NCBI GenBank assembly: GCA_045613385.1
Contig: JAZLAW010000001.1
Coordinates: 1-64,000 of the forward strand
DNA from: SIG565 sp045613385
Lineage (GTDB): Bacteria; Bacillota; Clostridia; Oscillospirales; Acutalibacteraceae
DNA: 64,000 nucleotides
Direction: 5' to 3'
Shown: piece by piece, positions 8,114 to 17,891 of the stretch
Layout of the letters: every line of letters starts with the position of its first letter
Position numbering within the stretch: the first letter of the stretch is position 1
Notes under the pieces: model-generated
Database searches by the model: none
Told to the model about the DNA's origin: nothing
Seen by the model: the letters and a program-made list of their open reading frames with translations, nothing else
Position numbers and translations under genes: made by a program

Positions 8114-9154
8114 ATGGAAGAAATGGATTTTGAAAACAGAATAGTCGCTCCCGAATTTGTAGCAGATGACACTGATATTGAAATTTCATTGAGACCTAAA
8201 ACTCTTAATGAGTATATTGGACAAGACAAAGTAAAAGAGAATTTGTCTATTTATATTAAAGCGGCTCTCATGAGAAAGGAATCGCTTGACCACGTTTTAT
8301 TATATGGACCTCCTGGACTCGGTAAAACAACTCTTTCCGGTATAATTGCGAGAGAAATGGGAGTAAACTGTCGTGTGACATCCGGACCGGCCATTGAAAA
8401 ACAAGGCGACTTAGTGGCAATACTTACCAATCTCAACGAAGGTGACGTATTGTTTATCGATGAAATTCACCGTCTGTCAAGAAGTGTTGAAGAAATTCTT
8501 TATCCCGCAATGGAAGATTTTTCGGTAGATATTATTATCGGAAAAGGTCCATCTGCTCGTTCTATAAGGCTTGATTTACCACATTTCACATTGGTCGGTG
8601 CGACCACTCGTTCCGGTCAACTTACCGCACCGCTCAGAGACAGATTCGGTGTACTTTTAAGATTGGAGTTGTATACTCCTGAACAATTAGCAGAAATTAT
8701 AAAGCGTTCAGCGGGTATTCTGGGTATTGAAATTGACAATAACGGAGCATTAGAGATTGCATCGCGTTCGCGTGGTACCCCGAGAATCGCAAACAGACTT
8801 TTAAAACGTGTGAGAGACATTGCACAAATCGAATTTGACGGTGCAATTAACGAAGAAGTCTCACGCGCGGCACTTGATAGATTTGAAATTGATGAATTGG
8901 GGCTTGATGATTTTGACAGAAGAATGCTCTCGACAATTATCAATGTATATAACGGCGGACCGGTAGGTCTGGATACTCTCGCTGCTGCACTTGGTGAAGA
9001 AAGTATTACAATCGAAGACGTTTACGAGCCTTATTTGATGCAGATTGGTTTTCTGTCCCGTACTACACGCGGAAGGTGTGTTACCGGGTTGGCATACGAA
9101 CATTTAGGAATAAAAAACAATACTGTTAAAAATTTACAACAACCTATTATTTAA
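8114..9154 (+). CDS. ruvB: Holliday junction branch migration helicase RuvB
   Basis: The AAA+ motor of branch migration, 346 residues. Walker A GPPGLGKTTLS, Walker B LFIDEIHRL, sensor 1 LVGATTRSG and the Arg finger region LRDRFG are all present, followed by the C-terminal winged helix ending with FLSRTTRGR. Third gene of ruvCAB; eleven bases separate it from the methyltransferase gene. Confidence 0.96.
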   Translation: MEEMDFENRIVAPEFVADDTDIEISLRPKTLNEYIGQDKVKENLSIYIKAALMRKESLDHVLLYGPPGLGKTTLSGIIAREMGVNCRVTSGPAIEKQGDLVAILTNLNEGDVLFIDEIHRLSRSVEEILYPAMEDFSVDIIIGKGPSARSIRLDLPHFTLVGATTRSGQLTAPLRDRFGVLLRLELYTPEQLAEIIKRSAGILGIEIDNNGALEIASRSRGTPRIANRLLKRVRDIAQIEFDGAINEEVSRAALDRFEIDELGLDDFDRRMLSTIINVYNGGPVGLDTLAAALGEESITIEDVYEPYLMQIGFLSRTTRGRCVTGLAYEHLGIKNNTVKNLQQPII

Positions 9155-9165
9155 AGGATTCAATT

Positions 9166-10035
9166 ATGCGTTTTGCAACAGATTTTTTAGATTATGAACT
9201 TATAGATGCCGATGGTGGCGAACGACTTGAACGTTGGGGCGATATTGTTTTAGTACGTCCCGACCCCACAGTTATGTGGAATGGGATGAGACAGGATAAG
9301 CGGTGGAATACCGCACACGCAAAATATCACCGTTCAAGTTCGGGCGGAGGTCATTGGGAAACATACAAAAAAGTCCCTGATGTATGGAGCATCAAATATC
9401 GGGACCTAACCTTTAGATTGAAACCGATGGGCTTTAAGCATACCGGTCTATTTCCAGAACAGGCGGTCAACTGGGCACTTGCTATGGACTTAATAAAAAA
9501 TTCAGGCAGGAAAATAAAGGTACTAAATCTGTTTGCATATACAGGTGGCGCTACCATTGCTTGTCTTAAAGCGGGTGCTGAGGTTACCCATGTTGATGCT
9601 TCAAAAGGCATGGTTCAGTGGGCTAAGGAAAATGCGTCGGTTTCGGGAGTGGGAGACAGGCCGGTCAGATGGCTTGTTGATGATTGTCTTAAATTTGTAA
9701 GGCGTGAAATCAGACGCGGTAACAAATACGATGCTATAATTATGGACCCGCCATCATATGGACGCGGACCCGACGGTGAAGTATGGAAACTTGAAGAACA
9801 AATTTCGGAACTTTTATCCGAAACAGGAAAAATTCTTAGTGATAAACCTTTATTTTTCTTTTTAAATTCGTATACTACGGGGATTTCTCCCACGATTCTT
9901 AACTATCTTACAGAATTACATATTTCTAAAGGTAGGGGCGGAAAAGTATATACCGAAGAAATAGGTCTTAAAATTACAAATAAACCACTTGTGTTACCAT
10001 GCGGTAATACAACGATTTGGATTGGTGAAAAATAA
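9166..10035 (+). CDS. Class I SAM-dependent methyltransferase, RlmI-like
   Basis: A Rossmann-fold methyltransferase of 289 residues. The SAM-binding motif I is LNLFAYTGGAT (about 124-134), with the acidic Asp in VTHVDASKG and motif IV IIMDPPSYGRGP. The family (SAM-dependent methyltransferase, COG1092 group) includes the 23S rRNA cytosine methyltransferase RlmI, but no PUA domain is seen and no Cys follows the DPP motif, so the substrate is unknown. It sits between ruvB and ecfA1 in the same orientation with gaps of 11 and 2 bases. Confidence 0.75.
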   Translation: MRFATDFLDYELIDADGGERLERWGDIVLVRPDPTVMWNGMRQDKRWNTAHAKYHRSSSGGGHWETYKKVPDVWSIKYRDLTFRLKPMGFKHTGLFPEQAVNWALAMDLIKNSGRKIKVLNLFAYTGGATIACLKAGAEVTHVDASKGMVQWAKENASVSGVGDRPVRWLVDDCLKFVRREIRRGNKYDAIIMDPPSYGRGPDGEVWKLEEQISELLSETGKILSDKPLFFFLNSYTTGISPTILNYLTELHISKGRGGKVYTEEIGLKITNKPLVLPCGNTTIWIGEK

Positions 10036-10037
10036 TA

Positions 10038-10901
10038 ATGGAAAACATTATTGAAGTTAATAATCTTTGTTATGAATTTGATGATGGCAGTGGTAAGTCC
10101 ACCGTTATTGACAAACTCAATCTTTCAATAAAACGCGGAAGTTTTACCGTTATTTTAGGACATAACGGCTCGGGTAAATCAACACTTGCAAAATTGTTGA
10201 ATGGCTTATATAAGCCAACGTCCGGTTCTGTATCTGTTAATGGAATTTTAACCGATGAAACTGAGCGTGAAATAGAAATTAAAAGAACGGTGGGACTGGT
10301 TTTTCAAAACCCAGACAACCAGTTAATAGCTTCTGTGGTTGAAGAAGATGTTGCTTTTGGTCCCGAAAATCTGGGCTTGTCTCCTGAAGAAACGCGAAAA
10401 AGGGTAGATGAAGCACTTAAAAGTGTTGGTATGTACGATTTTAGAAATTCGGCACCGAATAAATTATCAGGCGGACAGAAACAACGTGTCGCAATAGCGG
10501 GTATCATTGCTATGCAACCGCAGTGTATTGTTCTTGATGAGCCAACCGCGATGCTTGACCCACGAGGTAGAAAAGAAGTTATTGATACTGTGCGCCGCTT
10601 AAATAAAGATAAAGGCATAACAGTTATTCTGATAACTCATTTTATGGACGAAGCAGAATTTGCCGACAGGGTTTTAGTGATGGATGACGGCAAAATCATC
10701 AAAGATGGAACACCGAGCGATATTTTTTCTGATATTGACACTCTTAAAAAGTGCGGACTTAGTGTTCCACAAACAACAGAATTTTTATATCAACTAAGAA
10801 AGAAAAATATTAAAATTGAGACGGGAATTATTTCGGTTGAGGATACTGCTAACGCAATTTCTGTTATTTTAAACGGGGGAAACAAATTTGACTGTAATTA
10901 A
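10038..10901 (+). CDS. ecfA1: Energy-coupling factor transporter ATPase EcfA1
   Basis: The first ATPase of the ECF vitamin/metal uptake module, 287 residues. Walker A GHNGSGKSTLAK, Q-loop FQNPDNQLIA (the NPDNQ motif is typical of EcfA), signature LSGGQKQRVAIAG, Walker B IVLDEPTAMLDP. A dimer of EcfA1 and EcfA2 drives EcfT and exchangeable S subunits, which are encoded elsewhere. It overlaps ecfA2 by 14 bases. Confidence 0.93.
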   Translation: MENIIEVNNLCYEFDDGSGKSTVIDKLNLSIKRGSFTVILGHNGSGKSTLAKLLNGLYKPTSGSVSVNGILTDETEREIEIKRTVGLVFQNPDNQLIASVVEEDVAFGPENLGLSPEETRKRVDEALKSVGMYDFRNSAPNKLSGGQKQRVAIAGIIAMQPQCIVLDEPTAMLDPRGRKEVIDTVRRLNKDKGITVILITHFMDEAEFADRVLVMDDGKIIKDGTPSDIFSDIDTLKKCGLSVPQTTEFLYQLRKKNIKIETGIISVEDTANAISVILNGGNKFDCN

Positions 10902-11754
10902 GGTCGAAAATTTAACATATTCATATAGCTCTGATTCACCGGTGAAAAAAGATGCTATTGAAAATATAAATTTTTCTGCTGATAAGGGTGAAATTATCGG
11001 TATAATAGGACATACAGGTTCCGGCAAATCAACGCTTGTTCAGCACCTTAACGGCTTAATCAAGCCGACAAACGGAACTGTTTATTTTTGTGAAAAGAAT
11101 ATATGGGAAAATCCAAAAGAAATTAAAAAAATTCGTTCCGAGATTGGACTTGTATTTCAGTATCCGGAATATCAGCTATTTGATGAAACAGTATTCGGGG
11201 ACGTTTCTTTCGGCCCTAAAAATATGGGTATGACTAAAACCGAAATAAAAGATGCAGTTCTTTTGGCAACAGATAGTGTTGGCATATCCGAAGAATATCT
11301 TGATAAATCTCCATTTGATTTATCAGGTGGAGAGAAGCGCAGGGTAGCTATTGCCGGGGTTTTAGCAATGAAACCTAAAGTGATTGCCTTTGATGAGCCT
11401 ACGGCAGGTCTTGACCCTGAAGGCCGCAACACTGTAATGCAAATCATAAAAAAATATAGAGATGCAAACAATGCAACTATTTTTGTTGTTTCGCATTCTA
11501 TGGAAGACATAGCGACCATTTCTGATAAAGTATTGGTTTTAAACGGCGGAAAAGTCGTTATGTTTGACACTCCTAAAGCCGTTTTTTCTCGTCGTACAGA
11601 ACTTGAAAAAATTGGTCTTACTGTACCGCAAATTACCAAGGTTATTCACTCATTAATTGATAAAGGTTTCGATTTGCCAAAAGATATTATAACTATAGAT
11701 GAAGCGGTCAATGTCATTTCTTCCATTGTAAAAGGTGGTGGGCGTAATGATTAA
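10888..11754 (+). CDS. ecfA2: Energy-coupling factor transporter ATPase EcfA2
   Basis: The second ECF ATPase, 288 residues. Walker A GHTGSGKSTLVQ, Q-loop FQYPEYQLFD (typical EcfA2), signature LSGGEKRRVAIAG, Walker B IAFDEPTAGLDP. TTG start at 10888 behind GGGGGA. The 3' end overlaps ecfT. No S subunit gene is adjacent, which fits a group II (shared) ECF module. Confidence 0.93.
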   Translation: MTVIKVENLTYSYSSDSPVKKDAIENINFSADKGEIIGIIGHTGSGKSTLVQHLNGLIKPTNGTVYFCEKNIWENPKEIKKIRSEIGLVFQYPEYQLFDETVFGDVSFGPKNMGMTKTEIKDAVLLATDSVGISEEYLDKSPFDLSGGEKRRVAIAGVLAMKPKVIAFDEPTAGLDPEGRNTVMQIIKKYRDANNATIFVVSHSMEDIATISDKVLVLNGGKVVMFDTPKAVFSRRTELEKIGLTVPQITKVIHSLIDKGFDLPKDIITIDEAVNVISSIVKGGGRND

Positions 11755-12553
11755 AGACTTTACACTCGGTCAGTATATACGGACCAACTCAATTATTCAT
11801 AAAATAGACCCAAGAATTAAAATTTGTCTGTTAATTTTGATTTTAGTCATAATTTTTTGCGCTACAAATCTATTTTCATTGCTTTTTTTAGCAGCCACAA
11901 TATTAACTATACTTTTGATTTCAAAAATTTCGCTTAAAGTTTATTTAAAAAATTTAAAAGTTGTAATACCAATCATAATCATTACAATGCTTCTTAATTT
12001 GTTTTATACAAACGATGGAAATGTTTTACTTGAATTTTGGAAGATAAAGGTTACTACAGGCGGTGTTTTGCGCTCTGTATTTATGGGTAGCAGAGTTATT
12101 TTGTTAATACTTATTGGTTCTGTGCTTACCTATACTACCACTCCGAATGATTTAACCGATGCTATTGAGAGACTTTTATCACCACTTAAATTTATAGGTC
12201 TTGGCTCTGCGGTACACGCGATGTCAATGATGATGACCATTGCTTTGCGCTTTATTCCTACGTTAGTTGAAGAAACGGATAAGATAATCAATGCTCAAAA
12301 GGCCAGGGGAGCCGATTTTGAAAATGGTAAATTAAAAGATAGAATAAAAGCAATAATTCCAATTTTAATCCCGCTGCTGATTTCTTCGGTACGCAGGGCA
12401 TACGAGTTAGCAGAAGCTATGGAGAGCAGGTGTTACAACGGCGGCGTAGGCAGAATAAGGATGAGGGTTTTAAAATTAAAATCACTTGATATGTTTTCTG
12501 TTATAGCAGTGGTTATTTGTTGTATAGCGGTGTTTCTTATTAATTTATTATAA
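11747..12553 (+). CDS. ecfT: Energy-coupling factor transporter transmembrane protein EcfT
   Basis: The membrane scaffold of the ECF module, about 268 residues with several hydrophobic helices. The coupling-helix motifs are visible: AQKARGADF and AEAMESRCY. I prefer the ATG at 11747 over the upstream GTG at 11735, because AAAGGTGGTG (11731-11740) is correctly spaced for it. Fourth consecutive gene of the ecfA1-A2-T-truA run, a common order in Firmicutes. Confidence 0.9.
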   Translation: MIKDFTLGQYIRTNSIIHKIDPRIKICLLILILVIIFCATNLFSLLFLAATILTILLISKISLKVYLKNLKVVIPIIIITMLLNLFYTNDGNVLLEFWKIKVTTGGVLRSVFMGSRVILLILIGSVLTYTTTPNDLTDAIERLLSPLKFIGLGSAVHAMSMMMTIALRFIPTLVEETDKIINAQKARGADFENGKLKDRIKAIIPILIPLLISSVRRAYELAEAMESRCYNGGVGRIRMRVLKLKSLDMFSVIAVVICCIAVFLINLL

Positions 12554-12566
12554 GTAGGTTAGGTTT

Positions 12567-13301
12567 ATGAGTCGATATCTGCTCAAAATTTCATATGATG
12601 GAACCGCCTATCACGGTTGGCAGGTACAGCCCAATGGCATTACGGTACAGGCAGTACTTTGCGAAGCCTTGAAAGATATGTGTGTTGAAGTGGTTTCGGT
12701 ATCCGGATGCAGTAGGACTGATGCGGGTGTTCACGCAAATGAATTTTATTGCCATTTCGATACATCCCTTGATATACCGTGTATTGCTTTTATTAACGGT
12801 TTAAATGCAGTTTTACCAAGAGATATTTCGGTGCTTGATTGTAAATCGGTTGATGGTGACTTTCACGCCAGATATAACGCAAAAGGGAAAAATTATATTT
12901 ATAAATTTTTTGATGGAAAAGTGAGAAATCCCTTTTTACGAAATTATGCTTTATTTGTGCCACAAAAATTAAATGTAGACAAAATGAATATTTTTTGTAA
13001 AAATTTAATCGGAACTTACGATTTTTGCGGTTTTTCTTCCTCAAAAAGAACAGTTACCGATACAGTCAGAACTGTTACGGACTGTTTTGTGGAACGTAAC
13101 GGTGATATAGTAACTCTCAGTATTAGCGCTGATGGCTTTTTGTATAATATGGTGAGAATTATCGCGGGTACTGCGTTAGAGGTTTCTAAGGGCAGAATTG
13201 ACCCTGAAAACACAGTAGAAATTATTAACTCAAGAGATAGAAATAAAGCAGGGCCTACTTTAGCGCCGCACGGACTTTATTTAAATAAGGTAATTTATTA
13301 A
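12567..13301 (+). CDS. truA: tRNA pseudouridine(38-40) synthase TruA
   Basis: Modifies uridines 38-40 in the tRNA anticodon arm; 244 residues. The catalytic Asp lies in GCSRTDAGVHA (about residue 52). DGTAYHGWQ, NYIYKFFDG and FLYNMVRIIAG are family landmarks. It follows ecfT by 13 bases, the same ecf-truA order as in many Firmicutes. Confidence 0.95.
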   Translation: MSRYLLKISYDGTAYHGWQVQPNGITVQAVLCEALKDMCVEVVSVSGCSRTDAGVHANEFYCHFDTSLDIPCIAFINGLNAVLPRDISVLDCKSVDGDFHARYNAKGKNYIYKFFDGKVRNPFLRNYALFVPQKLNVDKMNIFCKNLIGTYDFCGFSSSKRTVTDTVRTVTDCFVERNGDIVTLSISADGFLYNMVRIIAGTALEVSKGRIDPENTVEIINSRDRNKAGPTLAPHGLYLNKVIY

Positions 13302-13316
13302 TCAAGAGGTGTATTT

Positions 13317-14618
13317 ATGGCCGAGTATAGGAAGAAGAGTTTCTCTGCGCGTAAGAGAAAAATTAAAAATCCTGTTACAGAAAAAATACCTATGAAAACT
13401 AAATCGTCTGAAAGCCGTAAGGCCGTAAATCCGCCCGAAAAGGCTAAATCATCATATCGGCAATCAATTCGCCGTAAAAATATGCGTGTTATAGCTGGAA
13501 AAAAGCTGAAACTTAAGAAGAAAATGTTGTTTGCAGTTATTTCTGTTTTAATTATTTTCAGTGTAGTTTTGCTTTCTTTTTCATTACCTACCGGTATTAT
13601 TGAATATATTGAAAACAGAGTTGCGCTTTCGGGCAATGGTGAAGGATATCCGCATAATTTTTCTTCCAGTGGTTCATTAATTTCTGTTGTAAAAGGAAAT
13701 AAGCAGTTCACCGTAGTTACCCCAAGTGATATAGTGGGCTATAACAATAACGGTAAAAAGATTTTTTCATATCAACACGGCTTCGCTTATCCTATAGTTA
13801 AAACTTCGGCAGAGAGATTTGTTCTATATAATCAGGGTGGCAGTGAGTTTTCAGTTTACAATTTAAATAAGGAATTATTTTCAGGAAAAACAGAGAAGAC
13901 AATTCTTTCGGCCGATATAAGCGATAGTGGCGTATATGCCATTGCCACACAATCTGATAGTTATTCTTCGCAAGTAACCGTTTATAACAAGAATAACAAA
14001 CAAATTTACAAATGGATGTGCGCAGATTATACTATAAACAACGTTACATTATCATCTGACGGAAAACGGTTAGCCGTATCGGTTATTAACACAAAATCCG
14101 GTAAATTTATTTCAAAGCTATATATTTTAAAGTATGATGCAGCAACACCCGTTAATGTTATTGATTTCGAAAACGAATTAATTCTATCATTGAACAATCA
14201 TAGCAGTAGGCAATTTTATACGGTGTTTGATAATAAAGTTATTTTCAAAAACTGGAAAAATATGTCTACTAATACTTATGAAACCGATAAATCGATATTC
14301 TTTGTTAAAAATTCGAGCAATTTTACACTGATAGTTGATGGTTTATTGGCTAATAAAAATGAAAATCATATTACTGTTTGCAATAAAAAAGGCGTAATAA
14401 AATCAGAGTTTAATTTTGATAAAGAAATTATCGACGTTGCAATTCAAGGAAAATATATCTACATTTTAAGCGACCGAAACATATATATTTATAATACAAA
14501 AGGTGAACTTTTAAATTCAGCAGAATGCGATTTTGGTATAAAAAATATTATACCTATAAGTAGATTTTCTGTTGCCGCCTTTAAGGATAAAGAAATTAGA
14601 AAAATTTCAATCGGATGA
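13317..14618 (+). CDS. DUF5711-like membrane-anchored beta-propeller protein
   Basis: A protein of 433 residues with no assigned function. A very basic cytoplasmic N-terminus (about 1-70, many Lys/Arg) precedes one transmembrane helix (about 71-90). The rest, outside the cell, is made of repeated short beta-strand units such as VYNLNKELFSGK, VYNKNNKQIYKW, VCNKKGVIKSEF and IYNTKGELLNS, which suggests a WD40/PQQ-like propeller. This matches my memory of DUF5711 proteins, often found beside cvpA in Clostridia. GAGGTG precedes the ATG. A sensing or cell-wall role is only a guess. Confidence 0.6.
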   Translation: MAEYRKKSFSARKRKIKNPVTEKIPMKTKSSESRKAVNPPEKAKSSYRQSIRRKNMRVIAGKKLKLKKKMLFAVISVLIIFSVVLLSFSLPTGIIEYIENRVALSGNGEGYPHNFSSSGSLISVVKGNKQFTVVTPSDIVGYNNNGKKIFSYQHGFAYPIVKTSAERFVLYNQGGSEFSVYNLNKELFSGKTEKTILSADISDSGVYAIATQSDSYSSQVTVYNKNNKQIYKWMCADYTINNVTLSSDGKRLAVSVINTKSGKFISKLYILKYDAATPVNVIDFENELILSLNNHSSRQFYTVFDNKVIFKNWKNMSTNTYETDKSIFFVKNSSNFTLIVDGLLANKNENHITVCNKKGVIKSEFNFDKEIIDVAIQGKYIYILSDRNIYIYNTKGELLNSAECDFGIKNIIPISRFSVAAFKDKEIRKISIG

Positions 14619-14633
14619 TTTGGAGGATTAATT

Positions 14634-15326
14634 ATGTCACTTATACTTGATTTAATAATTTTAGCTATTGTTTTGATATCTGTTTTTATTTATGCCAAAA
14701 AAGGTTTTGTGAAATCTGTTTTTAGCATTGCCGGATTTTTAGCGGCGATTGTACTTGCATTATATTTAAGCGGACCATTTGCAAATTTCATTTATACAAA
14801 TGCCATAGAGCCCGGCGTTGTTAGTTCTCTGGAAGAAACTTTAAATGTTCCCGGTGCAACACTTGAAAATACATCAAACGATGTGTGGGAAGCATTACCT
14901 GCGATTATCAAAAATAACGCCGAAGTCCTTAATTTAAGTCCCGATAACTTGTTTTCAGGTGGTAATATTCTGGGTGATACTCATGTAATCGCTCAAAATA
15001 TTGCGGATACCGTTATTAAACCTTTTACGGTTTATTTTATTAAAATAATTTTATCATTGATAATTTTTGTGGTTTTGAGTATTGTTTTCAAATTCTTAGT
15101 CAAAATACTTAACAAAATCTTTTCCTTTAGCCTTATTGGGAAAATCAATTCGTCTTTAGGTGCAATTTTAGGTTTGGTTATGGGTATAGTAATTACTTTG
15201 ATTTTTGTACTTATTGTGAACTTTATAATTTCTGTTTCGGGCGGTTTCTTAATTTTCACAAATGATGCAGTTGATTCATCAAATGTGTTTAGTTTTATTT
15301 CAAATTTACTGCCTGTTAAATTTTAG
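14634..15326 (+). CDS. CvpA family membrane protein
   Basis: 230 residues with hydrophobic segments near 4-24, 28-48, 128-150 and 170-200. The N-terminus LILDLIILAIVLISVFIYA and KKGFVKSVFSIAGFL match the CvpA (colicin V production protein) family, whose role in Gram-positive bacteria is poorly defined and linked to the envelope. The ATG follows TTTGGAGG, 15 bases after the propeller gene, so the two are probably cotranscribed and may act together at the membrane. Confidence 0.72.
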   Translation: MSLILDLIILAIVLISVFIYAKKGFVKSVFSIAGFLAAIVLALYLSGPFANFIYTNAIEPGVVSSLEETLNVPGATLENTSNDVWEALPAIIKNNAEVLNLSPDNLFSGGNILGDTHVIAQNIADTVIKPFTVYFIKIILSLIIFVVLSIVFKFLVKILNKIFSFSLIGKINSSLGAILGLVMGIVITLIFVLIVNFIISVSGGFLIFTNDAVDSSNVFSFISNLLPVKF

Positions 15327-15358
15327 TTGTTTTATCTCGAAGGGAGTCATTTTAAAAA

Positions 15359-17629
15359 ATGAAGCTATGTAGCAAATGCCAAAAAAGACCGGCGGTTGTG
15401 TTCATTTCAGACCCAACACAGGCAGATTCATCACCAAAGGGATTATGCCTTGTATGTGCAAAAGAACTCGGTATCAAGCCGATAGACGATATGCTCAGTA
15501 AAATGAATATATCAGATGAAGATATCGAACAAATGAGCGAACAGTTTATGGATATTATGGCACTCAATGAAGAAGAAACCGATGATGATACATTTGCGTT
15601 AGGAACCGCACCGGCTTTTCCTTTTTTGAATAATATATTTGGGAATTCTTCAAAAAAAGATTCTGAAGAGAATAGCTGGAAATCCGAGAAGGAAGAAAAG
15701 TCGCCTAAAAAGAAAAAGGCGAGGTTTCTTGAGCAATATTGTACTAACTTAACTGAAAAAGCTCAAAAAGGTCAACTTGATGCAATAATTGGCAGAGATA
15801 AAGAATTGTCACGCGCAATACAAATTCTTTCCCGCCGTTCAAAAAACAATCCGTGTCTGATAGGAGAGCCGGGTGTTGGTAAAACGGCCATCGCTGAAGG
15901 GCTTGCTCTTATGATTGCTGCCGGATCAGCTCCTGCGCGACTGTTGGATAAAGAAATTCATCTTCTTGATTTAACCGGTCTTGTCGCAGGGACACAGTTC
16001 AGAGGACAATTTGAGAGCCGTGTTAAAGGTTTGATTGATGAAATTAAGAACCGCGGTAATATTATACTTTTTATTGATGAAATCCATAATCTTGTTGGTG
16101 CTGGTGACTCTGCCGAAGGCTCTATGAATGCTGCCAACATATTAAAACCCGCGCTTTCCCGTGGTGAAATTCAGGTTATAGGTGCCACAACTTTTAAAGA
16201 ATATCGCAAATATATTGAAAAAGATGCCGCGCTTGAACGACGTTTTCAGCCAATTACTGTTGAAGAACCGTCTTTAGAGGAGGCGGAAAATATAGTTTTA
16301 GGTGTCAAAGGATATTACGAAGGGTTTCATAACGTTTCAGTGTCTGATGAACTTGTTCGCAAAATTGTACGTCTTTCGGAAAGATATGTAACTGACAGGT
16401 TTTTACCTGATAAGGCTATTGATTTATTAGACGAAGCTTGTGCTTGTGCGAGTCTTGAGAATAAATCGGTTGATGAATTATATAATATCAATAAGAAGAT
16501 TAAGGAAACTAATATAGAAATCGAAAATCTTGAATCTGCTGTAGAAAACATCGATTACGAGAAATTAGCAAACAAAAAATCCGCACTTGAAAAATATAAA
16601 AAACAGGCAGATTTACTCTATGGACCTGCCTCCAATATAGTTGTTACGGAACTCGATGTTGCGAAAGTAATTGAGCTCTGGACCGGTATCCCGTCTTCTA
16701 AAATACAGGAAAGTGACCTAAAGAAGCTCTCTCTCTTAAGTACCGAAATTAAAAAAAGAGTAATAGGGCAGGATGAAGCAGCAGATGCGGTTTCTGCGGC
16801 AGTCAGACGTTCGAGATTGCAAACCTCATCTCATAGACGTCCGGCATCATTTATTTTCGTTGGACCTACTGGTGTTGGTAAAACAGAACTCTCTAAAGTT
16901 TTGTCTGAACAGTTATTCTCGACTCCTGAAACAATGATAAGACTTGATATGTCGGAGTTTATGGAAAAACACTCTGTTTCCAGAATTGTTGGCTCTCCAC
17001 CGGGATACGTAGGATATGACGAAGCCGGGCAACTTACCGAGAAAGTTAGAAGAAAGCCTTATTCGGTTATCTTGCTTGATGAAATTGAAAAAGCACATCC
17101 TGATGTATTGAATATTCTTTTGCAAATTTTTGATGATGGCAGAATAACCGATGCACAGGGTAGGGTTGTAAATTTCGAAAACACTATAATTATCATGACT
17201 TCTAATGCAGGAAGTGAACGTAATGATTACGCGGTCGGTTTTGGAAAAACCGCAGCACAAATGTCAAAAGATAAAGCTTTAAAAGCGTTGCGTGAATTTA
17301 TGCGACCCGAATTTTTAGGAAGAATTGATGAAATAGTAGTATTTTCACCACTCGATGAATCTTCGTTGGAAAAAATTGCCGAATTAATGCTTAATGATTT
17401 TAAACAGGTAATGCTTGAAAAAGAAATTGAGCTTATTTTCGATAATTCTGTTTGTAAACAGTTGGCAATAGAATCGGTTGGAGCAAAGGCGGGTGCGAGG
17501 GAATTACGCACAAATATCAGGAAAAATATCGAAGATAAAATAGTTGATTTAATTATTGAAAGCTGTGAAAATCCACCTAAACAAATTAATGTTAAATATA
17601 ATGGTGGATATAAAGTTTCTTTTAAATAA
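15359..17629 (+). CDS. clpE: ClpE-like Hsp100 ATPase with N-terminal zinc finger
   Basis: A double AAA+ unfoldase of 756 residues. The N-terminus has a zinc finger with CxxC pairs (Cys4/Cys7 and Cys30/Cys33), as in ClpE and McsA, instead of the double Clp-N repeat of ClpC. An acidic, charged linker leads to AAA-1 (Walker A GEPGVGKTA, Walker B IILFIDEIHNL), a short coiled middle region (about 375-420) and AAA-2 (GPTGVGKTE, ILLDEIEKAH). A VGF tripeptide in DYAVGFGK sits where the ClpP-docking loop lies, so it probably feeds ClpP. No CtsR or McsB gene is adjacent. ClpC-type activity is an alternative. Confidence 0.82.
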   Translation: MKLCSKCQKRPAVVFISDPTQADSSPKGLCLVCAKELGIKPIDDMLSKMNISDEDIEQMSEQFMDIMALNEEETDDDTFALGTAPAFPFLNNIFGNSSKKDSEENSWKSEKEEKSPKKKKARFLEQYCTNLTEKAQKGQLDAIIGRDKELSRAIQILSRRSKNNPCLIGEPGVGKTAIAEGLALMIAAGSAPARLLDKEIHLLDLTGLVAGTQFRGQFESRVKGLIDEIKNRGNIILFIDEIHNLVGAGDSAEGSMNAANILKPALSRGEIQVIGATTFKEYRKYIEKDAALERRFQPITVEEPSLEEAENIVLGVKGYYEGFHNVSVSDELVRKIVRLSERYVTDRFLPDKAIDLLDEACACASLENKSVDELYNINKKIKETNIEIENLESAVENIDYEKLANKKSALEKYKKQADLLYGPASNIVVTELDVAKVIELWTGIPSSKIQESDLKKLSLLSTEIKKRVIGQDEAADAVSAAVRRSRLQTSSHRRPASFIFVGPTGVGKTELSKVLSEQLFSTPETMIRLDMSEFMEKHSVSRIVGSPPGYVGYDEAGQLTEKVRRKPYSVILLDEIEKAHPDVLNILLQIFDDGRITDAQGRVVNFENTIIIMTSNAGSERNDYAVGFGKTAAQMSKDKALKALREFMRPEFLGRIDEIVVFSPLDESSLEKIAELMLNDFKQVMLEKEIELIFDNSVCKQLAIESVGAKAGARELRTNIRKNIEDKIVDLIIESCENPPKQINVKYNGGYKVSFK

Positions 17630-17642
17630 TTTAAAAATTTGC

Positions 17643-17671
17643 TTGACTATCGATGAATTTTATGTTATCAT
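17643..17671 (+). promoter_or_regulatory. Promoter of tRNA-Gly
   Basis: TTGACT, 17 bp, TATCAT, ending 16 bases upstream of the tRNA 5' end and starting 13 bases after the clpE-like stop. Confidence 0.65.
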
Positions 17672-17687
17672 AACTTTCGTCGATTAT

Positions 17688-17762
17688 GCGGGTGTAGTTC
17701 AATGGCTAGAATCCCAGCCTTCCAAGCTGGTCGTGTGGGTTCGATTCCCATCACCCGCTCCA
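17688..17762 (+). tRNA. tRNA-Gly (TCC anticodon)
   Basis: Complete cloverleaf with CCA encoded. Acceptor GCGGGTG pairs with CACCCGC (17752-17758), discriminator T. The anticodon stem CCAGC/GCTGG encloses CTTCCAA with anticodon TCC at 17721-17723. The T arm holds GTTCGATTC. Confidence 0.95.
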
Positions 17763-17769
17763 AAAAATA

Positions 17770-17802
17770 AGCATCAACCTTTATGGTTGGTGCTTTTATT
17801 TT
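17770..17802 (+). terminator. Terminator after tRNA-Gly
   Basis: AGCATCAACC and GGTTGGTGCT form a 10-bp stem around TTTAT, followed by TTTATTTTTTATTTTA. Confidence 0.85.
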
Positions 17803-17828
17803 TTATTTTATTGATGTTTTTATATCTA

Positions 17829-17857
17829 TTGACATTGAAAAAAACGAATAGTATAAT
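17829..17857 (+). promoter_or_regulatory. Promoter of the aromatic amino acid operon
   Basis: Exact consensus TTGACA, 17 bp, TATAAT, 34 bases before the aminotransferase ATG. The short leader has no room for a T-box or peptide attenuator. Confidence 0.8.
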
Positions 17858-17891
17858 TATATATTAATATAACAAGTATTGGAGTAATATT

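Noticed and set aside
7696..8229. A 177-codon open frame antisense to ruvA
   Set aside because: It lies wholly over ruvA and the start of ruvB, has no ribosome site or family-like motifs and low-complexity Ser/Leu composition; ruvA is certain.
17556..17867. An open frame of 103 codons crossing tRNA-Gly
   Set aside because: It runs through the end of the clpE-like gene, the tRNA and a terminator; no coding features.
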